Assembly: GCF_008831285.2 (NCBI RefSeq)
Contig: NC_045147.1
Coordinates: 14,300,854 to 14,364,853, forward strand
Source: Nymphaea colorata
Lineage: Eukaryota; Streptophyta; Magnoliopsida; Nymphaeales; Nymphaeaceae
Reading direction: 5' to 3'
Length of the DNA: 64,000 nt
The first letter of the stretch is position 1. Each line of letters begins with the position of its first letter. The notes under the pieces were generated by a model. The model worked only from the letters and a program-made list of their open reading frames with translations. It was not told where the DNA came from and made no database searches. The translations under genes were made by a program, and so were the position numbers. Positions 53,490-64,000 of the stretch are shown here, one piece after another.

Positions 53490-54292
53490 ATAAAAGGTTT
53501 ACTTTCAGCATCAACAGACAACTGAAACTTCTTGTGTACCTTTGACAGTATGTTTCCTTGGATTGTGGAGGCAGATTGTTAATGTGCGCTTGGTCTTTGT
53601 TTTGTGATCATTATGAACAATCTTGGCCCTTTGGAAACGGGTATTTTGGTGAATTGATATATTAGCACTTTTGATGTTCAATGAATTAAAGAATTATAGA
53701 ATTAGACTAATGAACTCGAATTAGAGAATTTTTTTTTTAGAATTAAGTAGAAGGAAAAAAAACTAGAGCTGAACCTCCTTGAGATCAGCAGCAGTGTGTG
53801 CTCTCAGTAGTTACACTAAAATGTGGCTTTAGATTCGAGAACTTTTGGATATGAAGGACGTACCGCTCCTCCCATCGGATCTTAAAGCAAATTTTCAGCA
53901 ATACTTTTTGGCAATTGTCAGCCAAAAATATTCAGAGAAATTGAAAAACTGGTTGATTTTAGATCTAGTTTAAATTAGATGAATTAATAAAACTTGTATT
54001 TGTAAGATTAGAGGATTCGTATCACAATCAGAAATATCCCAAACACGAGAGAACGTTTTCATACTTTGTTGTTTTTGTCGAAAAATATTGTACGAGATGA
54101 ATCTCAGTCCACCGACGCCCCGTTTCTGAGGTTTTCTTTCACGCGGAAATTCTGGTAAAAACGCACCAAGACGAACGAAAGCAAACGCGGGAAGTCACTT
54201 TTCCCGTTGGAGAGCACAACGATTGAGAGAGAGAGAGAGAGGCAACGGAAACCGCTGACTGTACGTCCAGGGCGCGGATCAGCGGCTTGGAG
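53490..54292. other. ITPK4 3' flank and FKGP leader
   Basis: This 0.8-kb interval should hold the ITPK4 3' UTR (to about 53.7 kb) and the FKGP promoter and leader. A GA run (about 54225-54241) sits within the probable FKGP 5' UTR. No other coding feature is visible. Confidence 0.5.
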
Positions 54293-56316
54293 ATGGAATC
54301 GAGAAGGCAGACGAAAGGCAGCCGGAGGAAATCGCCGGCAATGGAGGTGCTGAGGAAGTTGTGGTACCTTCTCCGGCTGTCGGTGCGGCACCCGTCTAGG
54401 GTTCCGACGTGGGACGCGATCGTCCTAACTGCCGCGAGCCCCGAGCAGGCTCACCTCTATGACTGGCAGCTTCAGCGCGCCAAGCGGATGGGACGGATCG
54501 CCTCCTCCACCATCACCCTCGCGGTGCCGGACCCTCATGGAGCCCGCATCGGATCCGGCGCAGCCACCCTCAACGCCCTGCGCGCCCTTGCCAGCAGATT
54601 GACTCAGGTAGCCGTCCGTCATTTTACTCCCGTTCTCCCCTCCAAGTCGATAATGGTCTCTCCGTTCTTGATTTTGTAACCTTAGTTAAATCCAAAATTC
54701 AGAATAGTTTGGTGCTGTGGTCGAATCCGATACGGTTATCGCAACCTAAAGTGGTGAATTATTTGGATGATGCTCAAAAGTTATGACGGTCCATGGTGAT
54801 TATAGATCCCGACAATGTATCTCTATGCTTAGTTATCTGCATATTTGGAGCTTGAGCGAGTGAAGTTCACCTAGCAACTGTCTCCAGCTGCTGATTTTGG
54901 ACTGCTTAATTGGAACCAATGCCTAACAGTCATCAAAAGTTTGGAGATCTGCAGCGGGAGCTACAGAATCTCTCTGCATGCTTTTCATGACTGGGAGAGT
55001 AGATTCGGAGGCCTATTGATATCATGGTCATGCCTGTTGATTCTTATGCAATTACTACGTGGTGTCTGTCTTATTAGTTTGAGTACTGGATCACAAGAAA
55101 CACTGTCATATAGTTTACTGCTCGATCACAAAAAATACAGGGATACAACCATAGGATCCCATACTCCTCCTGAGGCCTCTGACGATTTATAGGTTTCGCA
55201 TACTTTTCTTTCATCTGGAGGGTTTACTCTTGTGGCTTGGTTAAACGCAGGAAGAAACATGTCCCCATTGTATCCGGAGACGGACCAAATGGACTATTGA
55301 CTGCATTTCTAGATTCTTGCTTGTATGTTTCTATCAGGAGATGACACATCCAACCTTTTAGAGACAAGAAATTGTGGCATAGGGCATTGTGATAATTGTC
55401 CAATGGATGCAACTCGTATTCATTCTCCATTGGTGGCAGACTAATATTTTTGGTAAAATCATTAAGCAGACAGTGACATTTCTTTTCCTCTACAAATTCC
55501 AGTTTGGTGTATCAAGAATCCATGCTTATTTGAAGTGTGTTCAGTGACAATTGTTGTGCACCGGCATCCCTTTGCGTCTAGTTTCACAAACCTAGGGGAA
55601 AAAAGTGAGAAGACGAATTGAAAAGAAAGTGTTATTCCCTTTTGGACATTTCACCGGTATGTGCAACACGGTGGTGTTTTGAAGTTGTGCGACTTTGGGA
55701 CATGGGTGAGGACGCGACAACAAGGTGACAATTTGAAGTTATTCAAGTCACAAGTGTCAACACCTCAGGACACCGATGCAACACTGTACACGCTGATTTG
55801 ACTGCTCAAATTAGTGGCTGTTTGAAGTGCTATCCGGCATTTCGAAGTCTTTTTCATACATCTAACTGCATAGATAAATTAAGAATGTCCAAATGAAATT
55901 AAAAAAAAAGTTATTTCAATGCGTAGGTCAGTTGTTATAAGCCGAAAAGCCTAAGACAGTCAAGTTTTAGACCACAATAATTTTTCAATTCTTAGATTGG
56001 ATTTTATAAGTTGAAAATATATGATCACTGTTTTTTAAATTCTTACTGAATTCCATCTACACGTAAAATATCATGTTTCTTCTATTCTTATATTTTTGGA
56101 CATATGAAATCCTTATCCAAAGTTAGATTTCTTATAAAAACTCAAAATTCTGGACAGGTAGAACAGCACTCTAGATGGCAGATGCAGTGGATGGCTGAAT
56201 CTAACACATCATATAGCCTATTCAGAAAATATCATGCTTTAGTTTGATAGTACGTCTGCTATGTTTTTTTTTTGTATTTAGTAGTTTAATTTTTTTTGTC
56301 TACTCAGATTTCGGAA

Positions 56317-56348
<32 letters not shown>

Positions 56349-59300
56349 CTGCTTAGTGGATAAGTCGCAGAGAACTTTCGTGATAAATATTAAGAAAAGG
56401 GATAAAAGAATCAGTTTGGAGTCTTTAGACTGTCCTCGTTGTGCCACGAAGATATTTTATGTAATTCTTTTGTACATTTACCTTTGCTGTGAAACCTTTT
56501 TTATGGAAGTTTAGGGGTGTAAACAATGTTCTTGTGTTCAACTTTCCGTGCTCCAGCAAATACTTGGGAGGTGCTTGAATGATCTTGAAGTCAATATGGA
56601 AAATTTTATAGCATTTTTGACATAAAGATACTGTTTAGGTTTCCATGGTTCACATATATTGAGGTCATCTAGAAACTGAATTGGTTTCCGCCTGTTTTTT
56701 TAGCTATCTGTATTAGTCTCTTAAAGTTTTTACTCCTTCATAACGTTTATCACATGCCTATCTCACGTGCTGAGATTGGCTTGTTTACAATCTTTCCAGT
56801 CTCTTTTAGTCCTTGATAGTATCTGTCGTCTGCAGGTATCACGTGCTGAATATGGCTTTTTACAATCTTTCCCACTGCATGACAGGGTCAATGACGAAGT
56901 AACAGATGAATCATTGGTTTTGAAGTCAATGGTCAAAATGCATATACTACTACTTCATGCTGGTGGTGATTCTAAGAGGGTTCCGTGGGCAAATCCCATG
57001 GGAAAGGTTTTCCTGCCTCTTCCATACTTGGCTGCAGATGATCCAGATGGGCCAGTTCCTCTGCTTTTTGACCATATAGTTGCAGTTTCCTCTGGTGCAG
57101 TACAGGCATTTGAGAAAGAAGGTTGCTTCTTCATCGTAGCCTACTTTTGATTGGTTTAGAATCTTTAGAGTAAAAAAGTAAATACATGCACAGACACAGA
57201 CAGAGATACGCACAGAGAAAACAATATTACACAACACAGTGCAACTATTCCGGCTTCATTATTAGTACTTTCTCTTTTGTATTTTGGCAGGTGGGCTTTT
57301 CATTATGACAGGAGATGTTCTCCCTTGCTTTGATACATCAACCATGGTTCTGCCTAATGATGCGTCTTGCATCATTACAGTCCCGATCACCCTTGATATT
57401 GCTGCCAATCATGGTGTTGTTGTAGTATCTGAGAATGAAATTTTGGATCCTGCTACTGTGAGAGAACTGAAGTTGGTTGGGGATCTATTACAAAAACCCA
57501 GTATCCAAGAGCTTTCTGATAAGCTGGCAATTAGAAGTGATGGTAGGGCTTTGCTTGACACAGGAAATATATCAGTTAGAGGTAAGGCATGGGAGGACCT
57601 TCTCAGACTATCAAGTTCAAGTGACCTGATGATTGAGGAGCTTTTGAGAAGCAGAAAGGAGGTAAGTTGCATAAATAAATACGACCGGGAATAATGAATA
57701 ATGTGTCATTTCTGCTTCTTGTTTCTCTTCCATTCTTCATGGCATCTATGCTCGGTACTGGATTGGTAATCACCTCAATAATTTGAAAGCTTTTGTTTAG
57801 TTGGTAGGTATGTAAACGATAATTGTCTTGTTCAATGACCATACAGCTGTAGGAGGCGATGTGTTTTTCCCCTAGAAAAGACACTTCCTTATGAGCCTTT
57901 TTAGAGCTTGGATATTGGTAGAGGTGCACATGAACCAAGCTGGGGCAGCTTGAGTTTGGCTTGAGTCTTAGATGATGCCCATGGTTTTTGAACTAAAATA
58001 CGTCTGTTGAATCCAACCATGGAGGGTGCTTTGTACACCAAAGGCAGATCTTGTGATAAAAATGTAAAACATGCTATATTTATGCTCATCAGTTAGCTTA
58101 CATGAGCTGAGTATGATTAACTTAGAGCCCAGGCACGATCCATTTGGTTAAATGAGCTCACCTTTTAGCTTAAATTGTTTGATTAACAAGTTGAGCCTGG
58201 GTGCAACTTATGAAATTGAGCTCATGTGAGTCAAAGTTTGTGTTGAGCTTGATTTGCTCAACTGCTTGGTGCTGTCTTTAGAATCTTAGATATTTAGTAG
58301 CTCAATTATGAAATTGAGAGATGGTATCTTAAGACAATCTTTAACACATATAACCTTTTAAGAGTAACTTGTCCTGCACATTATGATGCCTTATGTCTAG
58401 CAACATAATACTATTAACCATAATGCTGGTACTTTGACCCTACAGAATGAATTAATTCAATGTTTCTATTTATCACTTCAGAAAATCTTTATTGTACTGC
58501 TAGCAAGGGAAACTGTTTCCTGGTTCTCTTTAATCATGTTTTCTATTGCCTTACTACACACTGTTAAAGTTGTGAAAATATTTCTGTGGCATCTTTAATG
58601 CACTGATTGCCACAATATATGAGGGAGAATTGTTGGGTGCAAGCCTCGATTGTTCACAGAATCACAGTATTTTTCATTGGATTGTTCACAGGATTTATCC
58701 TTTTTGAGATGTTTCACATATCTTTTCCACACATGCTTGGCTGTGCTAAAACTGTGTTGGGAAGTTAGTTGATTCTTCACAGCTATGTAGTACTTCTTAA
58801 AAAAAAAAATTGAAAAAAGCAAAATCCGCGGGTTTAGTTTTCAAAAAAGGACGAGAGTGATGTCATATGGTCCCTTGTTTCTTTTCCTTTTGATTCAATT
58901 AGGTGAAAAGGAAGGAAATCATGTCTGATCATCTCTTTTTTGCCTTGATGTCTATGTATTTTTAATTCATAAATTTTGTTTTGCTTTCTTCCAGATTATC
59001 ATTACTTATGTGGGTAATTTGACAGTATTGAACTGCTTGTAGACAGTTTCTTTTGGATACTAAGTGTAATTTTTACACAGTATGGGTTTCTTTTAAAATT
59101 GTGCAGATGAGTTTGTATGAGGAATTAGTTGCAGCCTGGGTGCCTTCCAGACATAATTGGCTGAAGTCCCGTCCCTTGGGAACAGAACTAATTAATGGCT
59201 TGGGAAATCAGAGGCTGTTCAGCTATTGTGCATGTAATTATTTTTGAATTAGATATAAATTTGGAATCTGATGTTGCCATTATCTGATTGTCTTAAAAAA

Positions 59301-62300
59301 TCTGTTGGAGGACTCCAAGCTTTTGAAACAAATTTTGCAAATGCTTCTCTTTTTGGGCAGAATGTGTTTGTTTTTACTCTTTATTCAATTGTTAAAGTTC
59401 AATTACTAATTAGTAGATTAAGGTAGTCCAGGTGATGCTCTTTCTTTGGTTTCCCAACGTGGGAAGATAGGTAGATGTAGTTGGTGTCCTAGATTCTTTT
59501 ATCCACTTCTAAGCATCACTCCCTTATTAATTATTATTAAGTAGCCTTGTTAATTATTATTAAGCAGGGGACCAAGTTTCAACATTAATTATATTGGGGA
59601 CGCAATTTACCATTAAGAGTTTGTGTTCACAGCTGCCAGTTAGGGCTTTGCTCTTCGACAATTTTTCATCTTTGTGGTGAATCGAGGTTGTATTAGCATC
59701 AACTTCTTTGTCTACTATTTTGAAAATCCAAGCATGAGTTGGACTATGCTGCCAGGCTGCCAGCTCTTTCCTATGAAGTGGATCACTTCATGGTCCTCGA
59801 CAATCACGGGGACATGAAGTTCAATTGAGGTAGCTATAGTCAGAAGAAATTTGTAAAGATGCAGGCAAGTGAATTTCTAATAGTTTAGTGAAAGGTGGTC
59901 AATTATTTTTGTTGAAGGTAAGTTGCATATTATTCAATTTTGCATCCACTGAAGCAATTTGGTTCCTATTGATTGGTCTACTTAGCAAAATATATTTTTT
60001 ACATTGTGATCGCAATTAGTTGCTGCAGGAAGTCCTTTTACTAAGTAGCTGTTTTGTAAATCTTAGGTTGTTAGCTACTTTGAAACGATTAGTTTAATTT
60101 CCATGTACTGCATTTAGCAAGATAGGCTTTCTATATAAACAAAGTTAGTTGCTGCAGAATTCCGTGTACTAACTTGCTGGTTAACAAGATTGGTAGTTAG
60201 GATGTGTTTTGTAATACATGCTTTTCGGGTCCATGTTCACATGCTGAAGATGGAATTTACTTATATGGATCATTCCTTGCAGATGATCTTTCATTTTTAC
60301 ATTTTGGTACTTCCAGTGAGGTTCTTGATCATTTAGATGAGGCCCATACCAGGTATGTGGGACGCAGGCATTTGTGTTCAATACCAGCCACAACAGTGTC
60401 TGACATTTCCGCATCTGCTGTTATCCTTTCAAGTCAAATTGATGCTGGGGTTTCAATTGGGGAAGACTCTTTGGTTTATGATTCATTGCTTTCAGGTGGA
60501 GTGCAGATAGGTTCAAGATGCATTGTTGTTGGGGTTCACATCCAAGAAGAAAAGGGAAATGAATCACTTCTTGATGTAGCCCCTTTCACACTACCAGATC
60601 GCCATTGTCTTTGGGAAGTTCCTCTGTTAGGGCGATCAGAAAAAGTCATAATCTTCTGTGGACTCCATGATAATCCGAAAAATTCATTTGCTAGAGATGG
60701 AACTTTTTGTGGTAAACCTTGGAAGAAGATACTACATGATAGTGGCATCCAGCCAGATGAATTATGGAGCTCTTCTAGTACTGACGAAATGTGCTTGTGG
60801 AATGCCAAGATTTTCCCCGTAATGCCTCTGTCTGAAATGCTTAGTTTGGCTATGTGGCTGATGGGCTTGAACGGCCAGCACCATGAGCACATGCTGTCTG
60901 CATGGAGGACATCCTACCGTGTCAGTCTCGAACAAATGCATAGATCAATTGACTTTAAACAACTCTGCATGGATTCTAGTAATCATCAAGCAAATATTGC
61001 AGCAGGAATAGCCAAGGCTTGCATTAAATATGGTTTACTCGGTCGCAATTTGTCCCAACTATGTGCAGAAATTTTGCAGAATGAGAAAACTGGGATTAGC
61101 ACTTGCATGGAATTTTTTAACCTGTGTTGTAAGTTTCTGGATAAGAACTCCAGGATTCTTCCTTTAAGTAGAATATATCAGGTACAAGTAGACTTGCTTA
61201 AGATGTGTGGGGGTGAAATAAAAGCAAACCTAATGGAAAGAAGTGTTTGGATGGCAGTTGCTGATGAAACTGCTGCAGCTGTAAAGTTTGGTCTTGAAGG
61301 TAGTTATGTTCTTTCGTTCGTCAACTTGACTAACAGATGGTTCTGAATTTGCAGTTATGCAGTGACTTCTAATAGACTAATACATCTTAGTTCTTGCAGT
61401 CACCTGATAAAAATTTCTCAATTGACTACTTTCTTTTTCTTTTTCTTTTTTAATCTTTAGATCATCTCTTGGACTCATTCACTGTATCAGCACGTGATGG
61501 CAATGGTCGTTCCCCTTGTCAATCAAAGCATTTCCATTCGTGTAAAGTTAAAGTCGAGTTACCTGTTCGTGTAGATTTTGTTGGTGGTTGGAGTGATACA
61601 CCACCATGGAGCCTTGAGCGTTCTGGTTGTGTTCTGAACATGGCAATACTTCTGGAGGATTCTCTTCCAGTTGGTGCACAAATGGAGACAGTACCAACTG
61701 GGGGTATATGGATAAGTGATGATGCTGCTAATCAAGTATTCATTGATGACGCCACATCTATTTCTGCACCATTTCACCAAGAAGACCCTTTTCGTCTTGT
61801 CAAATCTGCACTGCTTGTGACTGGTTTTGTTCAAAGTGAAGTCGTACCAGGACTTAGGATTATTACTTGGGCTAATGTTCCTCGTGGCAGTGGTTTAGGG
61901 ACTTCAAGTATCTTAGCTGCAGCTGTTGTCAAGGGCCTTCTACGGATAATGAATGGAGATGAGAGCAATGAAAACACTGCAAGGCTTGTCCTTGTTTTAG
62001 AGCAGCTCATGGGCACGGGTGGAGGTTGGCAGGACCAGATAGGTGGTTTATATCCTGGTATCAAATGTACAGCAAGTTTCCCCGGGAAGCCTTTGAAGCT
62101 ACACGTGATACCATTAGCTGCATCACCTAATTTAGTAGAGGAATTGGAGCAGCGGCTCTTGGTGGTATTCACAGGGCAGGTAAGTAATTTGGTTCTTTCA
62201 CATTTCATATTATTGCCGAAGGCGCAGCTTCCTTTGGGTGGAGCTATATGTTTCATTTACTAATGAAGTTCTGAGTCTTGGTGCAGCTTAATTGACGTAC

Positions 62301-62773
62301 ATTACATTTCCTTGTCTGTATAATTTCGATGGCACCTTGAACAGGTGAGGCTGGCTAATCAAGTTCTGCAAAAGGTGGTGACTCGTTATCTCCAACGTGA
62401 TAGCCTCTTGATATCTAGCATTAAACGTCTCGCTGAACTTGCAAAAATTGGTCAAGAAGCACTCATGAATGGCGACGTGGATGAATTGGGATCTATAATG
62501 TTGGAGGCCTGGAGACTGCATCAGGAACTGGACCCGTACTGCAGTAATTCTTTTGTGGATAACCTCTTCAAATCAGCTGAAAAATTTTGCTGTGGTTATA
62601 AGCTAGTTGGTGCTGGTGGTGGTGGGTTCGCGCTGCTGTTAGCACGGGACAAGAACTGTGCTATGGAATTGAGAAAACTGCTTGAAGTGTCAAATTTGGG
62701 TGTCAAAGTGTATAACTGGAAAATCCATTTTGATGGCTCTGATGGTGATAATTTCACATCATTTTTCAGATGA
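54293..62773 (+). CDS. FKGP: Bifunctional L-fucokinase / GDP-L-fucose pyrophosphorylase
   Basis: Seven exons (54293-54607, 56836-57121, 57291-57661, 59107-59233, 60283-61299, 61461-62179, 62345-62773) join in frame to 1087 aa; Arabidopsis FKGP is 1055 aa and matches along its length. The N-terminal half is the pyrophosphorylase: GSGAATLN at 87-94, LHAGGDSKRVPW, MTGDVLPCF, then a left-handed-helix region with FLHFGTSSEVLDHL and ILSSQIDAGVSIGEDSL. The C-terminal half is a GHMP-family kinase: VDFVGGWSDTPPW near 743, the ATP loop NVPRGSGLGTSS at about 844-855, and LVGAGGGGFALLLA. It salvages free L-fucose to fucose-1-phosphate and then GDP-fucose for cell-wall and glycoprotein synthesis in the cytosol. 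The ATG at 54293 is the first in frame. The donor of exon 2 (GTTGCT) is weak. Introns 1 and 3 contain TE-like and AT-repeat sequence. Confidence 0.96.
56321..56348. repeat. (AT)n microsatellite in FKGP intron 1
   Basis: About 14 uninterrupted AT units, intronic. Confidence 0.95.
57915..58300. mobile_element. Possible hAT-MITE relative in FKGP intron 3
   Basis: The stretch begins TAGAGGTGCACATGAACC and is filled with TTGAGC / GAGCTCA / GAGCTTGA phrases like the interior of the hAT-type MITE at 8394-8827. I cannot find a clean matching right end or target duplication, so this is only a resemblance in composition and start. Confidence 0.3.
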
Positions 62774-63690
62774 AAGCTAGTCTACTATTTATGATTCAAA
62801 CCTTGTTTTAGAATGTTTTCTGTCATGTAGTTACATAAAAGAATTACTCAAGAACCGGGTATTGCCTGCCGAGAGATTGCTTGAGTAAATATGTTGTAGT
62901 ATGTGTATGATAATTATCTCTTCATAATAATTCCTAGTCAAATCTTTTCTGTTTCCAGCATAATACCGGTTGATGGCCATGTCGTTGATTCATGATTATA
63001 TATCTTGAAGCATATAAAACAGTGTATATTTAAGTAAAATGATCTAATGGTTCAAGATCCGAGAGGGCCACAAGCATCATAGGTTTAGGTTTAAGAACAG
63101 AACCTGACCCATAGAACAGACATATGAACCAACCCAGGAGCACGCCAGCATACACATGGATAAGGCAAGTTATAATTCAAACACAAACTAAATTACGTAT
63201 TTAACAGCTCTAATATAACTAAGAAAAACACAAAGTAAATGCTGTTTTGCAATGTGTTCCATCGGTCAGCGAGCCGTTTTCTTTAAAAATATCATGAAAA
63301 AATGAATTTAACATTTTATGTATTTCTTTATTAATCAAGAGGTTGAAAAAAATTTTGTCATAGGTCCAATTTGCAACATAAATTTGCAATAGGATCATCA
63401 CGCCAAGAATTTCCTCCACTATACTAGAAAACGAAACTCGATTTTGAGCCTTCGAGTTGATGATAGTCAAGTGTTTAATACTTGACTGGGTCTCTTTTGG
63501 CCCGATTTGCCAACATCTAGCTTGTTTAACAAGGACATGTCCGAGATAAAAAGTTTCATAATCATTGCGTTCCAAAAAAGAGTGATTTTTTTTTTTCTAT
63601 TCAACAAGTGTCTCAGACACAAACATCTATCAAAACATGGGGGAAAGTGGCTTGAAAAACTCATTTCCCACTGTCCTAAAAATAAATTAG
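62774..63690. other. FKGP 3' flank and intergenic DNA
   Basis: The first 200 bases probably contain the FKGP 3' UTR. No further gene is recognised; the open frames on the minus strand are short and unmatched. Confidence 0.45.
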
Positions 63691-63724
63691 AGACGGTGCC
63701 TTTATTTCAAAAATTGCAAGTAAT

Positions 63725-63991
63725 GTAAGAAAGAAATACCTCAAGGAACATGGTTTGTGGCATGCTATGTCTTTCATTAAATGTTCTATAATTTGGAAAG
63801 ATATAGTTAAATCTTGTAAGCAAATCAATGACAAAGTCTGTTGGCAAATTAAAGATGGCAAAAGAGCCAAATTTTGTATTGACAGTTGGGCAGGAAGGTT
63901 CCTAGCAGCGTTGATTGATGTTAATGACTCAATTCTTGAGGTTATTAATCATAGAATCACTGTCAGAGAGGTTATGTATGACCCTAATTAG
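63725..63991 (+). mobile_element. LINE-type retrotransposon fragment (reverse-transcriptase C-terminal region)
   Basis: An open frame from about 63725 to the stop at 63989-63991 contains SIIWKDIVKSCKQ, then VCWQIKDGKRAKFCIDSWAG and later HRITVREVM. This fits the region after the reverse transcriptase of plant LINEs (IWK.I, W.I.DG...F..D.W...). The reverse transcriptase and endonuclease domains are not present upstream, and the frame ends at a stop soon after, so it is a degraded fragment. It runs to within a few bases of the window edge, so the element may continue beyond. Confidence 0.65.
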
Positions 63992-64000
63992 GCAAGTTGT

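Noticed and set aside
53749-53960. Possible extra exon between ITPK4 and FKGP.
   Set aside because: The region is AT-rich with stops in all frames, and both neighbouring proteins are complete without it.

Overview
The window is nuclear DNA of a flowering plant. The evidence is GT-AG introns up to several kb, plant-specific gene families (plant-type WNK kinase, P-class PPR protein, bifunctional fucokinase/GDP-fucose pyrophosphorylase FKGP, an ITPK4-type inositol phosphate kinase, a CYP87-like P450), AT-rich intergenic DNA with MITEs, and a LINE remnant. The species cannot be fixed from the sequence; nothing looks like a grass.

Layout. 1-12.7 kb is gene-poor: a decayed CYP87-like P450 (3.2-4.3 kb, minus), minisatellites, a hAT-type MITE with an 8-bp target duplication (8.39-8.83 kb) and other short inverted-repeat elements. 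12.7-25.5 kb holds a Yippee zinc-binding gene (plus), the RNA polymerase III subunit C11/RPC10 gene (plus) and a WNK kinase (minus, 5' end missing). 25.5-26.9 kb is an inverted copy of part of that WNK gene, followed by exactly 100 N. 26.97-38.7 kb repeats 13.8-25.5 kb in the same order and orientation. Beyond it (38.7-39.1 kb) lie the WNK 5' exons missing from the first copy. 39.1-43.3 kb is intergenic. 43.4-45.8 kb is a PPR gene (minus) like Arabidopsis At3g53170. 47.9-53.5 kb is an ITPK4-type kinase (plus). 54.3-62.8 kb is FKGP (plus), intact. The window ends in a LINE fragment.

Main observation. The ~11.7-kb duplication is best read as an unmerged overlap between two contigs scaffolded across a placeholder gap, not as biology. 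The left contig ends in a 1.3-kb fold-back palindrome. Single-base indels, many in short homopolymers, cluster at both contig ends: they break Yippee only in the right copy, and WNK only in the left copy and the inverted copy. The real locus is probably one Yippee, one RPC10 and one WNK gene.

The genes are unrelated housekeeping or signalling functions (transcription by Pol III, kinase signalling, organelle RNA processing, inositol phosphate metabolism, L-fucose salvage) and do not form a cluster. I found no convincing new biological system. The more unusual biological details are the missing ITPK4 N-terminal half, a tandemly duplicated 5' splice site in the same gene, and a perfect 27-bp inverted repeat just upstream of the PPR gene.
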